64,000 nt of DNA from Sphaerotilus sulfidivorans (GTDB taxonomy: Bacteria; Pseudomonadota; Gammaproteobacteria; Burkholderiales; Burkholderiaceae_C), in contig NZ_JACCPY010000007.1 in assembly GCF_013426975.1 (NCBI RefSeq), positions 107,711 through 171,710 on the forward strand, read 5' to 3'. The stretch's first letter is position 1, and each line of letters opens with the position of its first letter. A model generated the notes under the pieces. The model ran no database searches. It saw only the letters and a program-made list of their open reading frames with translations, and had not been told where the DNA came from. The position numbers and the translations under genes were made by a program. Below are positions 8,469 to 16,800 of this stretch, piece by piece.

Positions 8469-10670
8469 ATGCGCGTCATTCCCACGCAAGCGGGAACCCA
8501 CCGTGCGAGCAGGCGGTGGCGTGGGTGGATCCCCGCTTTCGCGGGCATGACGGTGTGGGGGGCGAGTTCGGTGGCGCTGGCGCTGCCGCTGCCGACGTAT
8601 CCGGAAGTCCGCGCCGCGCACCGCCCCTCCGACCTGATCCTGCTCGACCGCCACGGCGAGCCGATCCAGACGATCCGCGTCGATCCGACCGCCCGCCGCC
8701 AGCCCTGGGTCGCGCTGTCCGACTTCTCGCCCGCGCTGCGCACGTCGATCGTGCTCGCCGAGGACCACCGCTTCCACGCCCACACCGGCGTCGACTGGGC
8801 GGGTCTGGCGCGCAGCACCTGGGCCAATCTGTCGGGCAGCGGCGCCACGCAGGGCGCCTCCACGATCACGATGCAGCTGGCCGGCCTGGTCGACGGCGAT
8901 CTGGTGCGCCCGGCCGGCGGACGCAGCGTCGCGGGCAAGCTCGGGCAGATCGCCGCGGCGCGGCAGATCGAGGCGCGCTGGTCGAAGGCGCAGATCCTGG
9001 AGGCCTATCTGAACCGCGTGCCGATGCGCGGCGAGCTGGTCGGCGTGCCGGCGGCGTCGCAGGTGCTGCTGGGCAAGCTGCCCAGCGGGCTGGACGCCGC
9101 CGAGGCGGCGATCCTGGCGGCGCTGGTGCGCGGGCCGAACGCGCCGCGCGAGGTGGTGGTGCGGCGAGCGTGCGCGCTGCTGACGGTGCAGCGGATCGAC
9201 TGCGCGACGCTGGGGCCGGCTGCGGCCCGTGCGCTGGGGGCCGGCGCCACCGCACGCGCGCCGCAGCCGGCACCGCCGAACGACGCGCCGCACTACGCCC
9301 GGCAGGCGCTGCGGGCCTGGCAGGCGCTGCCGGCGCCGCGCCCGGCCACCTGGCGCACGACGCTGGACGCACCGATCCAGCGCCTGGCGGTGCACACGCT
9401 GCGGCGCCAGCTCGCCGAGCTGAGCCTGCGCCATGTCGAGGATGGTGCGGTCGTCGTGCTCGACAACGCCACCGGCGAGGTGATCGCCTGGGTCGGCTCG
9501 TCGGGCGCGGCGCTGTCGGACGCGGCGGCGGTGGACATGGCGCTGGCGCGGCGCCAGCCGGGCTCGACGCTCAAGCCCTTCGTCTACGCGATGGCCTTCG
9601 AGCGCCGCCTGATCACCCCGGCCAGCCTGCTCGAGGACGCGCCGACGCAGCTGATGGCCGGCGGCGGCGTCTACGCGCCGCAGAACTACGACCGCGACTT
9701 CCACGGCTGGGTCAGCGCCCGCGTGGCGCTGGCGTCGAGCCTGAACATCCCGGCGGTGCGCCTGGGCGTGATGCTGACGCCCGACGATCTGTTCGAGCGG
9801 CTCAATGCCTGGGGGCTGGGCCTGAGCCACAGCGGCGGCTTCCACGGCGCGGCGCTGGCACTCGGCAGCGCCGAGACGACGCTGGCGGCGCTGACGAACG
9901 CCTATCGCGGGCTGGCCAACGGTGGCCGCCTCGGGCCGGGGCGGCAGGTCGGCAGCGCCGCGGCGGCCTGGCTGGTCGGCGACATCCTGTCGGACAACGC
10001 GGCGCGCGCGGTCACCTTCGGGCTGGACAGTCCCCTGGTGACACGCGGCTTCGCGGCGGTCAAGACCGGAACCAGCAAGGATCTGCGCGACAACTGGTGC
10101 GTCGGCTGGACCGACCGCTACACGGTCGGCGTCTGGGTCGGCAACGCCGGCGGCGAGCCGATGCAGGCCGTCAGCGGCACGACCGGCGCCGCGCCGGTCT
10201 GGCGTGCGCTGGTGCAGGCCCTGCACGAGCGCGACGGGCGGCCGTCACGCGCGCCGCCCTTGCCGCCGGGCCTGGTGCGTCAGCTCGTCGCCGGCGACGC
10301 CCGGCCGGCGCGCGACGAATTCTTCATCGCCGGCACCGAGCAGGCCGAGATCCGGCGCGGCGAGCACGCCCGCGGCGGCGCCGACCTGCGCGGCATCGCC
10401 AGCCCGAAGCCGGGTGCGCTCTACGCGCTCGATCCGGACATGCCGCCGAAGGTGCAGCGCATCGTCTTCCAGGGCGAGCCGGGCACCTGGTGGCTCGACG
10501 GCCGCCGGATCGGGCAGGGCGCGCGGCTGGCCTGGGCGCCGTGGCCGGGGCGCCACCAGCTGGAGCTGCGGCTGCCGGGCGGGCGCGTCGACTCGGTGCG
10601 CTTCGAGGTGCGCGGCGCGACCCCGCGCGATGCGGTGTCATCGGTGCCGCGGCAGGTGCCGCCTCAATAG
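8469..10670 (+). CDS. pbpC: Penicillin-binding protein 1C
   Basis: Bifunctional peptidoglycan synthase, 733 residues. The glycosyltransferase domain has the EDHRFHAHTGVD motif (catalytic Glu98) and GASTITMQLA. The transpeptidase domain has GSTLKPF (nucleophile Ser366, Lys369), SLN at 424-426 and KTG at 532-534. A C-terminal BiPBP_C-type domain follows. The ATG at 8469 is chosen because tgagg precedes it at a proper spacing; a later ATG at 8547 is possible. With the 8469 start, residues 1-28 are encoded by a REP-like palindrome and supply an Arg-rich segment followed by a hydrophobic stretch into ALALPLPTYPEV, where the conserved PBP1C sequence begins. The usual signal-anchor has therefore apparently been replaced. 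The functional partner upstream is the alpha-2-macroglobulin. Confidence 0.93.
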   Translation: MRVIPTQAGTHRASRRWRGWIPAFAGMTVWGASSVALALPLPTYPEVRAAHRPSDLILLDRHGEPIQTIRVDPTARRQPWVALSDFSPALRTSIVLAEDHRFHAHTGVDWAGLARSTWANLSGSGATQGASTITMQLAGLVDGDLVRPAGGRSVAGKLGQIAAARQIEARWSKAQILEAYLNRVPMRGELVGVPAASQVLLGKLPSGLDAAEAAILAALVRGPNAPREVVVRRACALLTVQRIDCATLGPAAARALGAGATARAPQPAPPNDAPHYARQALRAWQALPAPRPATWRTTLDAPIQRLAVHTLRRQLAELSLRHVEDGAVVVLDNATGEVIAWVGSSGAALSDAAAVDMALARRQPGSTLKPFVYAMAFERRLITPASLLEDAPTQLMAGGGVYAPQNYDRDFHGWVSARVALASSLNIPAVRLGVMLTPDDLFERLNAWGLGLSHSGGFHGAALALGSAETTLAALTNAYRGLANGGRLGPGRQVGSAAAAWLVGDILSDNAARAVTFGLDSPLVTRGFAAVKTGTSKDLRDNWCVGWTDRYTVGVWVGNAGGEPMQAVSGTTGAAPVWRALVQALHERDGRPSRAPPLPPGLVRQLVAGDARPARDEFFIAGTEQAEIRRGEHARGGADLRGIASPKPGALYALDPDMPPKVQRIVFQGEPGTWWLDGRRIGQGARLAWAPWPGRHQLELRLPGGRVDSVRFEVRGATPRDAVSSVPRQVPPQ
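8474..8552. repeat. REP/MITE-like imperfect palindrome
   Basis: A 79-bp inverted repeat runs from cgtcattccc at the left end to gggcatgacg at the right end; both arms contain a variant of the core cgcraagcggg. Elements of this type are dispersed in many beta- and gammaproteobacterial genomes and give the recognisable translation VIPTQAGTH...WIPAFAGMT. It sits between the NLR-like gene and pbpC and is read through in the pbpC frame. No second copy was noticed in the window. Confidence 0.8.
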
Positions 10671-10701
10671 ACGGTCGCGCCTTGCCCGATACTGCGGCCG
10701 C

Positions 10702-11610
10702 ATGATCGTTCGCCCTCGTCCTCACTGGCTGCGCATGCTGTTCGTCGTGCGTGGCTCGATCCTGCACCGCATCACGCCGCAGCTGCTGTGCATCCTGCTG
10801 CTGTCGGTGCTGGTGGTGGCCTTTCATGGCCAGCTGCTGCATCACAAGATCACGCTGACGGCGGTGCCGTTCTCGCTGGTCGGCGTCGCGCTGGCGATCT
10901 TCCTGGGCTTTCGCAACAGCGCCAGCTATGACCGCTACTGGGAGGCGCGCAAGCTCTGGGGCCGGCTGCTGACGGACGCCCGCAGCGCCGCGCGCCTGGC
11001 GGTGACGATGACCGATGCCGCCACCGCGCGGCCCTTCGTGCTGGGCCTGGCCGCCTTCGTGCATGCGGCGCGCCACCAGTTCCGCGGCCGCAGCGGCGAG
11101 GACGATCTGCGCCGGCTGCTGCCGGCCGATGTCGCCGACGAGGTGCTGTCGCGGCGCTTCGTCGCGATGGCGGTGCTGCTGTGGCTGTCGCGCTGGGTGC
11201 GCGAGCAGCGTGACGCCGGCCGGCTCGATTCGGTGCTGGCGATGCAGATCGACCAGAGCCTGACCGGCCTGAACGACGCCTACGGCGGCTGCGAGCGCAT
11301 CGCCTACACGCCGCTGCCCTTCACCTACTCCGTGATCCTGCACCGCACCGTCTACCTCTACTGCCTGATGCTGCCCTTCGGGCTGCTGGACTCGATCGGG
11401 GTGATGACGCCGCTGATGGTGACCTTCGTCGCCTACACCTTCTTCGCGATCGAGGCGCTGGGCGACGAGATCGAGGAGCCCTTCGGCACCTCGCCCAACG
11501 ACCTGGCGCTGGACGCGATGAGCGTCAACATCGAGGCCTCGGTGCGTGAACTGCTCGGCGACCGCGATCTGCCGGCGCCGCTGCGGCCGGTCGACTGCGT
11601 GCTGACCTGA
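10702..11610 (+). CDS. Bestrophin-family (UPF0187) membrane protein
   Basis: 302-residue polytopic inner-membrane protein. Family-typical features are the HRITPQLL segment near the N-terminus, the first transmembrane stretch LLCILLLSVLVVAFHG, and the signature FLGFRNSASYDRYWEARKLWG. Later hydrophobic segments lie around YLYCLMLPFGLLDSIGV and TPLMVTFVAYTFFAIEALG, with the conserved acidic EIEEPFG near the C-terminus. Bacterial bestrophins are pentameric ion channels; selectivity cannot be told from sequence. The start is ATG 10702, 31 bp after pbpC, so co-transcription with it is possible but no functional link is evident. Confidence 0.88.
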   Translation: MIVRPRPHWLRMLFVVRGSILHRITPQLLCILLLSVLVVAFHGQLLHHKITLTAVPFSLVGVALAIFLGFRNSASYDRYWEARKLWGRLLTDARSAARLAVTMTDAATARPFVLGLAAFVHAARHQFRGRSGEDDLRRLLPADVADEVLSRRFVAMAVLLWLSRWVREQRDAGRLDSVLAMQIDQSLTGLNDAYGGCERIAYTPLPFTYSVILHRTVYLYCLMLPFGLLDSIGVMTPLMVTFVAYTFFAIEALGDEIEEPFGTSPNDLALDAMSVNIEASVRELLGDRDLPAPLRPVDCVLT

Positions 11611-11699
11611 ATCCCGGCTGGATCCGTCCATCTCCGACTTCCGTCACGGCAATTTTCCGCTGCCCCGAAACGAGGGGTTTCCGGTGCGGGAAAGTCCGG

Positions 11700-11856
11700 A
11701 TAAGGTGCAGCCCATATCGTTTTTCCACTTATCGGCTCCATTCCATTCGTGTATGCGGGGTTGCAGTCCCCGCTCTTCTGCACCATGGACTCGGTCTGGC
11801 GACAGGTCGAATATGCATCCAGGGAGGCCCCGCCACACGTGGCGGGGTTCTTATTT
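11700..11856 (+). ncRNA. Candidate structured intergenic RNA ending in a terminator
   Basis: The 309-bp gap 11611-11919 holds no convincing ORF. It contains ggtgcag (11704-11710), which can pair with ctgcacc (11778-11784) and enclose the hairpin gcgggg/ccccgc (11755-11760 with 11768-11773), followed by a terminator-like hairpin at 11828-11847. The arrangement fits either an independent small RNA or a 5' leader of the SDR gene. I recognise no known RNA family and see no clear -35/-10 pair. Boundaries are estimates. Confidence 0.3.
11828..11856 (+). terminator. Rho-independent terminator-like hairpin
   Basis: Perfect 8-bp stem ccccgcca/tggcgggg with a cacg loop, followed by ttcttattt. It lies 64 bp before the start of the SDR gene, so it ends a transcript from upstream or acts as an attenuator. 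Confidence 0.6.
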
Positions 11857-11919
11857 GGCGACCAGCGGATCGCGCATCATCGGGACTCCAGAAACCCGAA
11901 CTGCCGAGAGTCCTCGCCC

Positions 11920-12735
11920 ATGTCCGACGTGCTGTCCTCACCCCCGTCTTCCTGCGTCTGGTCCCGTGACACGCGCACCGTGCTGATCACCGGTGCGGGC
12001 AGCGGCATCGGCCGCGCCTGCACGCTGACCTTCCTGCGCGCGGGCTGGTCGGTGGTGCTGGCCGGACGGCGCCTGGAGCGCCTGCAGGCGGTCATCGACG
12101 AGGCCGGGGCGGCCCAGCCCGAGGCCGGCGTGCGCGAGCGGACGCTGGCGGTGGCGGCCGACGTGACCGACGAGGCCGCGGTCGCGGCGCTGTTCGCCGC
12201 CGCGCGCGAGCGCTTCGGCCGCGTCGACGTGCTGTTCAACAACGCCGGCATCTTCACGCAGGGCGTCTCGATCGAGGATGTGACGCTGGCCGACTGGCAG
12301 CGCTCGGTCGACACCAACCTGACCGGCATGTTCCTGTGCACCCGCGAGGCTTTCCGCACGATGAAGGCGCAGGTGCCGCAGGGGGGGCGCATCATCCACA
12401 ACGGCTCGATCTCGGCGCAGGTGCCGCGCCCCGGCTCGGTCGCCTATGCCGCGACCAAGCACGCGATCACCGGCCTGACCCGGACGGCGGCGCTCGATGG
12501 CCGCGCCTGGAACATCGCCGTCGGGCAGATCGACATCGGCAATGCCGCCTCCGACATGACCGCGGCGATGACCGCCGGCATCCGCCAGGCCGACGGCTCG
12601 CTGAAGGTCGAGCCGGTGATGGACGTGCAGCATGCCGCCGACGCGGTGCTGCAGATGGCTGCGCTGCCGCTGTCGGCCAATGTGCTGCAGATGACGGTGA
12701 TGGCCAGCGCGATGCCCTTCGTCGGCCGCGGCTGA
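11920..12735 (+). CDS. Short-chain dehydrogenase/reductase
   Basis: Classical SDR oxidoreductase of 271 residues. The NAD(P)-binding motif TGAGSGIG lies near residues 23-30, NNAG follows the third beta strand, and the catalytic residues are Ser163, Tyr176 and Lys180 (YAATK). The start at ATG 11920 leaves a 22-residue N-terminal extension before the Rossmann fold. The substrate cannot be predicted; the sequence around DIGNAASDM is typical of the cofactor-loop region. A terminator-like hairpin precedes the gene. The gene downstream is on the opposite strand, 18 bp away. Confidence 0.88.
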   Translation: MSDVLSSPPSSCVWSRDTRTVLITGAGSGIGRACTLTFLRAGWSVVLAGRRLERLQAVIDEAGAAQPEAGVRERTLAVAADVTDEAAVAALFAAARERFGRVDVLFNNAGIFTQGVSIEDVTLADWQRSVDTNLTGMFLCTREAFRTMKAQVPQGGRIIHNGSISAQVPRPGSVAYAATKHAITGLTRTAALDGRAWNIAVGQIDIGNAASDMTAAMTAGIRQADGSLKVEPVMDVQHAADAVLQMAALPLSANVLQMTVMASAMPFVGRG

Positions 12736-12753
12736 AGCGAGACCGCCTGCGCC

Positions 12754-13110
12754 TCAGTGGTTCGGGCAGCCGCCCGAATGCTCGTGGCGCAGATAGAGAT
12801 CGAGATCGAGCGGGGCCAGCTGCTGGCGCATCACGTCGAAGGCCAGTTCGGCCAGCACCTGCGCGCTGCCGCATCGCCCGCCGTCGAGCCTGAGGGTCAG
12901 CACCGCCTCGTCCGGTCCGACCTCGATCGCATGCACCCGGCCGCTGCTGACGATGTCCGGACCGTCTCCCCGCTCGCGCACGGTGCGCAGCGCCTCGAGC
13001 ACCTGGGCGGCGATCGCCGCATCGCCGCCCAGCCGCGGGGGCTCGGGGGGCGGCGGCGCGAGATCCGCCGGTGCGGTGCGCATCCAGATGGGACGACGGG
13101 TGACTGCCAT
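12754..13110 (-). CDS. Small protein related to the neighbouring DUF59-like protein
   Basis: 118 residues, proline-rich N-terminus, then an alpha/beta segment (VLEALRTVRERGDGPDIV ... AVLTLRLDGGRCGSAQVL ... DLDLYLRHEHSGGCPNH). The layout of strands and helices and the ending LDLYLRHEH resemble TDIYLTQDH of the adjacent gene, so the two look paralogous. The C-terminus HEHSGGCPNH carries clustered His and Cys that could bind metal. The two genes run in tandem on the minus strand, 45 bp apart, and are divergent from nrdJ. Function unknown. Confidence 0.65.
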   Translation of the reverse strand: MAVTRRPIWMRTAPADLAPPPPEPPRLGGDAAIAAQVLEALRTVRERGDGPDIVSSGRVHAIEVGPDEAVLTLRLDGGRCGSAQVLAELAFDVMRQQLAPLDLDLYLRHEHSGGCPNH

Positions 13111-13155
13111 GGATTCATCATGCCAGTCGCATTCCGGTACCGGTCTTGATCCGAC

Positions 13156-13569
13156 TCAATCTTCAGGGTTGTCAGGTCGGCGCAAGGGCAGACCCCGCTC
13201 GGTTTCCGGATGGAAGTCGGGCAGCCCGCCGAGGCGGTGCCGCAGCGCGGTGCTGGCGCGTCGCGGACTCCATTCGACCGCGTGATCCTGGGTCAGGTAG
13301 ATGTCGGTGTCCGGCAGGGCCTGCTGGATGGCGCGGAAGGCCGCGTCGGCGGTCAGGTCGCTGCACGGGCAGCTGGCCCCGGGCGTGACCAGGCAGAGCT
13401 CGGCCTCGCCGTCGCGCAGCCGCAGCGACTCGACCAGGCCCAGCTCGAGAATGCTGGCGCCGACGCCGGGATCACGCACGCCGCGCAGCGCATCGAGGCT
13501 GCGCAGCAGCGCATCGGCCGGGCCGGCCAGCAGCAGCTCCGGCGGGGCGGAAGCTTGGGACGGGTTCAT
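13156..13569 (-). CDS. DUF59/MIP18-like metal-sulfur cluster assembly protein (putative)
   Basis: 137 residues. The core LRGVRDPGVGASILELGLVE closely follows the DUF59 pattern (V-x-D-P-E-x-x-x-x-I-x-x-L-G-L-V), followed by an amphipathic strand, a Cys-containing turn (GASCPCSDL) and a helix. Family members such as SufT and the N-terminus of Mrp/ApbC act in iron-sulfur cluster maturation. The ATG at 13569 is preferred over an upstream in-frame start because aaagg precedes it. The gene is divergent from nrdJ; a role in its maturation is only a guess. Confidence 0.68.
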   Translation of the reverse strand: MNPSQASAPPELLLAGPADALLRSLDALRGVRDPGVGASILELGLVESLRLRDGEAELCLVTPGASCPCSDLTADAAFRAIQQALPDTDIYLTQDHAVEWSPRRASTALRHRLGGLPDFHPETERGLPLRRPDNPED

Positions 13570-13815
13570 GGCAGCACCTTTCGTTCCAGCGAGTGACCAG
13601 CGCGTGATGCCGGGGTGGAAGCCCACTATCTCCAGCCCCGCGTGGCCGGCCCTTGCGTCGGGTCAACGTCGATCGATTTCTCATTTCAGGTTCGTCAAGT
13701 TGTTCACCACAAGCTGATGCGGCGCACATGGATTTGCCCTTGCGCGCACCGCCCGGCCGGCGCAGAGTCGGTGGCTCCGAGGAGAGAGCGGCCGGTGCGG
13801 CCAGGAGAACGCTGA

Positions 13816-16800
13816 ATGACGACGGATGTGAGCCGGGACGAGCGGACCCGGGACGAGACCCCGCTGCCCGCGCAGCCGATCAGCGCCGAGGTGCTGGTCG
13901 AGAAGTACGCCAAGGGCGGCGAACGCAGCGCCGCCGAGGTGCGCCGGCGCGTCGCACGTGCGTTGGCGGCCGGCGAGGCGCCGGAATCTCGCGCCCACTG
14001 GGAGGCCCGCTTCGTCGACGCCCAGGAGCGCGGCTTCGTGCCGGCCGGGCGCATCGCCTCGGCGGCGGGCACGCCGCTGGGCGCGACGCTGATCAACTGC
14101 TTCGTGCAGCCGGTGGGCGACTCGATCGCCGAGCCGGAAGAGGGTTTTCCCGGCATCTACACCGCGCTGACCGAGGCGGCCGAGACCATGCGCCGCGGCG
14201 GCGGCGTCGGCTACGACTTCTCGCGCATCCGGCCGAAGGGCGCCTGGGTCGGCTCGACCGACAGCCACGCCTCCGGGCCGGTGAGCTACATGCGGGTGTT
14301 CGACCGCAGCTGCGAGACGGTCGAGTCGGCCGGCAGCCGGCGCGGCGCGCAGATGGGCGTGCTGCGCTGCGACCATCCCGACATCGAGGAGTTCATCCAC
14401 GCCAAGGACCAGGGCGACCTGCGCAACTTCAACATCTCGGTCGGCGTCACGAACGAGTTCATGCGCGCGGTCGAGGCCGACGACGACATCGAGCTGGTCC
14501 ACAAGGCCGAGCCGGGCCGCAAGATCAAGGCCGCCGGCGCCTGGCGCCGCGACGACGGCCAGTGGGTCTATCGCCGGATTCGCGCGCGCGAGCTGTGGGA
14601 CCAGATCATGCGCTCGACCTACGACCATGCCGAGCCGGGCATCCTGTTCATCGATCGCATCAACGAGGACAACAATCTCGGCTATTGCGAGACGATCACG
14701 GCGACCAATCCGTGTGTCGTCGGCGAGACCCGGCTGGCCACCCAGTACGGACTGATCCCGATCCGCCAGCTGCATCAGAGCGGCGTCGACCTGCAGGTGA
14801 CGGTCGACCGCCGGGTGTTCGACGAGCAGACGCGTGGCACCGAGGTGCGCCCTGCCGTTCCGGCCTTCATGACGGCACCGCAGGCGCAAGTGTTCCGGGT
14901 CGTCACCCGCGAGGGCTACGAGATCACCGCCACCGCCTGGCATGACTTCCACACCACCCGCGGGCGCCTGAAGCTCTCCGAGTTGCAGGTGGGCGACGAG
15001 CTGCTGGTCCAGTCCGGCAAGGGCCAGTTCGGCCTGCAGGGCTCGGAGGAACTGGGCTGCCTGCTCGGCCTGATGGCCGGTGACGGGCATTTCACGAACC
15101 GTGGCCATGGCCAGGAGGCGGCGGTCATCACGCTCTGGAACGAGGAGCGGGCGCTGGCGAACACGGTGGCCGCCTTCGTCAACCGGGTGCTCGGCGCGAT
15201 GCAGGAGGGGGGGCGGCTCTATCAGGTCGCGCCGGTCGCGGTGCCGCAGCGCCAGAGCGTGTCGATCCGCTCGACGCTGCTGGCGCGCTGGCTGCGCACG
15301 CTGGGCTTCACCCGCGAGACCAAGCTGCAGGTGCCCGAGGTCGTCTGGCAGGGCAGCGAGGACTGCGTGCGCGGCTATCTGCGCGGCCTGTTCCAGACCG
15401 ACGGCACGGTCAACACCCAGCCGGGCGCCGACACCTGCTCGGTGCGGCTGAGCTCGGTCCACCGGCCCCTGCTGCGCGAGGTCCAGCAGCTGCTGGCCAA
15501 CTTCGGCGTGCTGTCGCGCATTCACGCCCGGCGCCCGGCGGGAGATCGCCTGCTGCCGGATGGTCGCGGAGGCCATCGCGCCTATGCCTGCCAGGCCTCG
15601 CACGAGCTGATCATCGATGGCGAGTCGCGCGATGTCTTCATGCGCGAGATCGGCTTCCTGCTGCCGCTGAAGAACGGCAAGTACCAGGCCTGGGCTGCCG
15701 ACAAGGTGCTGCGCAAGTCGCAGCGCTTTACCGCCCGCATCAGCGCGATCGAGCCGGCGGGCAGCGCCCCGGTCTACGACACCACGCAGGTCGACCGCAA
15801 CACCGTCATCTTCAACGGGCTGGTGACCGGACAGTGCGCCGAGCAACCTCTTCCGTCCTACGGCTGCTGCTGCCTGGGCTCGGTGGACCTGACGCGCTTC
15901 GTGCGCGATCCGTTCGCCTCGACCGCCTCCTTCGACGAGACCGCATTCTCCGAGGTCTGCGCGGTGGCGGTGCGCATGCTCGACAACGTGCTCGACGAGA
16001 CGGTCTGGCCGCTGCCGCAGCAGCAGGAGGAGGCCGCGAACAAGCGCCGCATCGGCCTGGGCTTCACCGGGCTGGGCGACGCGCTGATCATGCTGGGCCT
16101 GCGCTACGACACGCCGGCGGCGCGTGCGATGGCGCGGCGCATCTCCGAGGTGATGCGCGACGCGGCCTACGGCGCCTCGGTCGAGCTGGCGAAGGAGCGT
16201 GGCGCCTTCCCGCTGTTCAACGCCGACCTGTACCTGAGCCGCGGCAGCTTCGCCTCACGGCTGCCGGCCGACCTGAAGGAGCGCATCCGCGCCCACGGCC
16301 TGCGCAACTCGCATCTGCTGTCGATCGCGCCGACCGGCACGATCAGCCTGGCCTTCGCCGACAACGCCAGCAACGGCATCGAGCCGCCGTTCAGCTGGAC
16401 CTACACCCGGCGCAAGCGCGAGGCCGACGGCAGCTTCCGCGAGTATGCGGTCGAGGACCACGCCTGGCGGCTCTACCGCCATCTGAAGGGCCACAACGCG
16501 CCGCTGACCGAGGCCTTCGTCACCGCGCTCGAGATGAGCGCCGAGGCGCATGAGGCGATGGTCGCGGCGGTGGCGCCCTTCATCGACACCTCGATCAGCA
16601 AGACGGTCAACGTGCCGGCCGACTACCCGTACGAGGACTTCCAGGATCTGTACTTCATCGCCTGGAAGTCCGGGCTGAAGGGGCTGGCGACCTATCGCCC
16701 CAACAGCGTGCTGGGCGCGGTGCTGAGCGTCGATCCGCCGGCGGCTGCGCCGGCCCCGGCTGCCGCGCCTGCCGCCGCCGCACCGGCGCTGCCCGCCGCG

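Noticed and set aside
7380..10226. Very long minus-strand open frame opposite pbpC and the NLR-like gene
   Set aside because: Composition is the reverse-frame image of high-GC coding DNA (Arg/Ala/Gly/Gln-rich), no motif is present, and the plus strand has clear PBP1C and NTPase motifs.
13570..13815. Cobalamin riboswitch upstream of the B12-dependent reductase
   Set aside because: No B12-box or typical kissing-loop sequence can be found in the 246-bp divergent region; only a good Shine-Dalgarno is evident. An NrdR-box pair was also looked for and not found.
14713..15834. Interpretation of the nrdJ insertion as a frameshift or chimeric assembly
   Set aside because: Frame is intact on both sides and the insert has complete intein motifs with exact boundaries in NP|CAEQPL.
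13681..15846. 721-codon minus-strand open frame opposite nrdJ and the intein
   Set aside because: Antisense to a verified reductase and intein; composition bias explains the missing stops.
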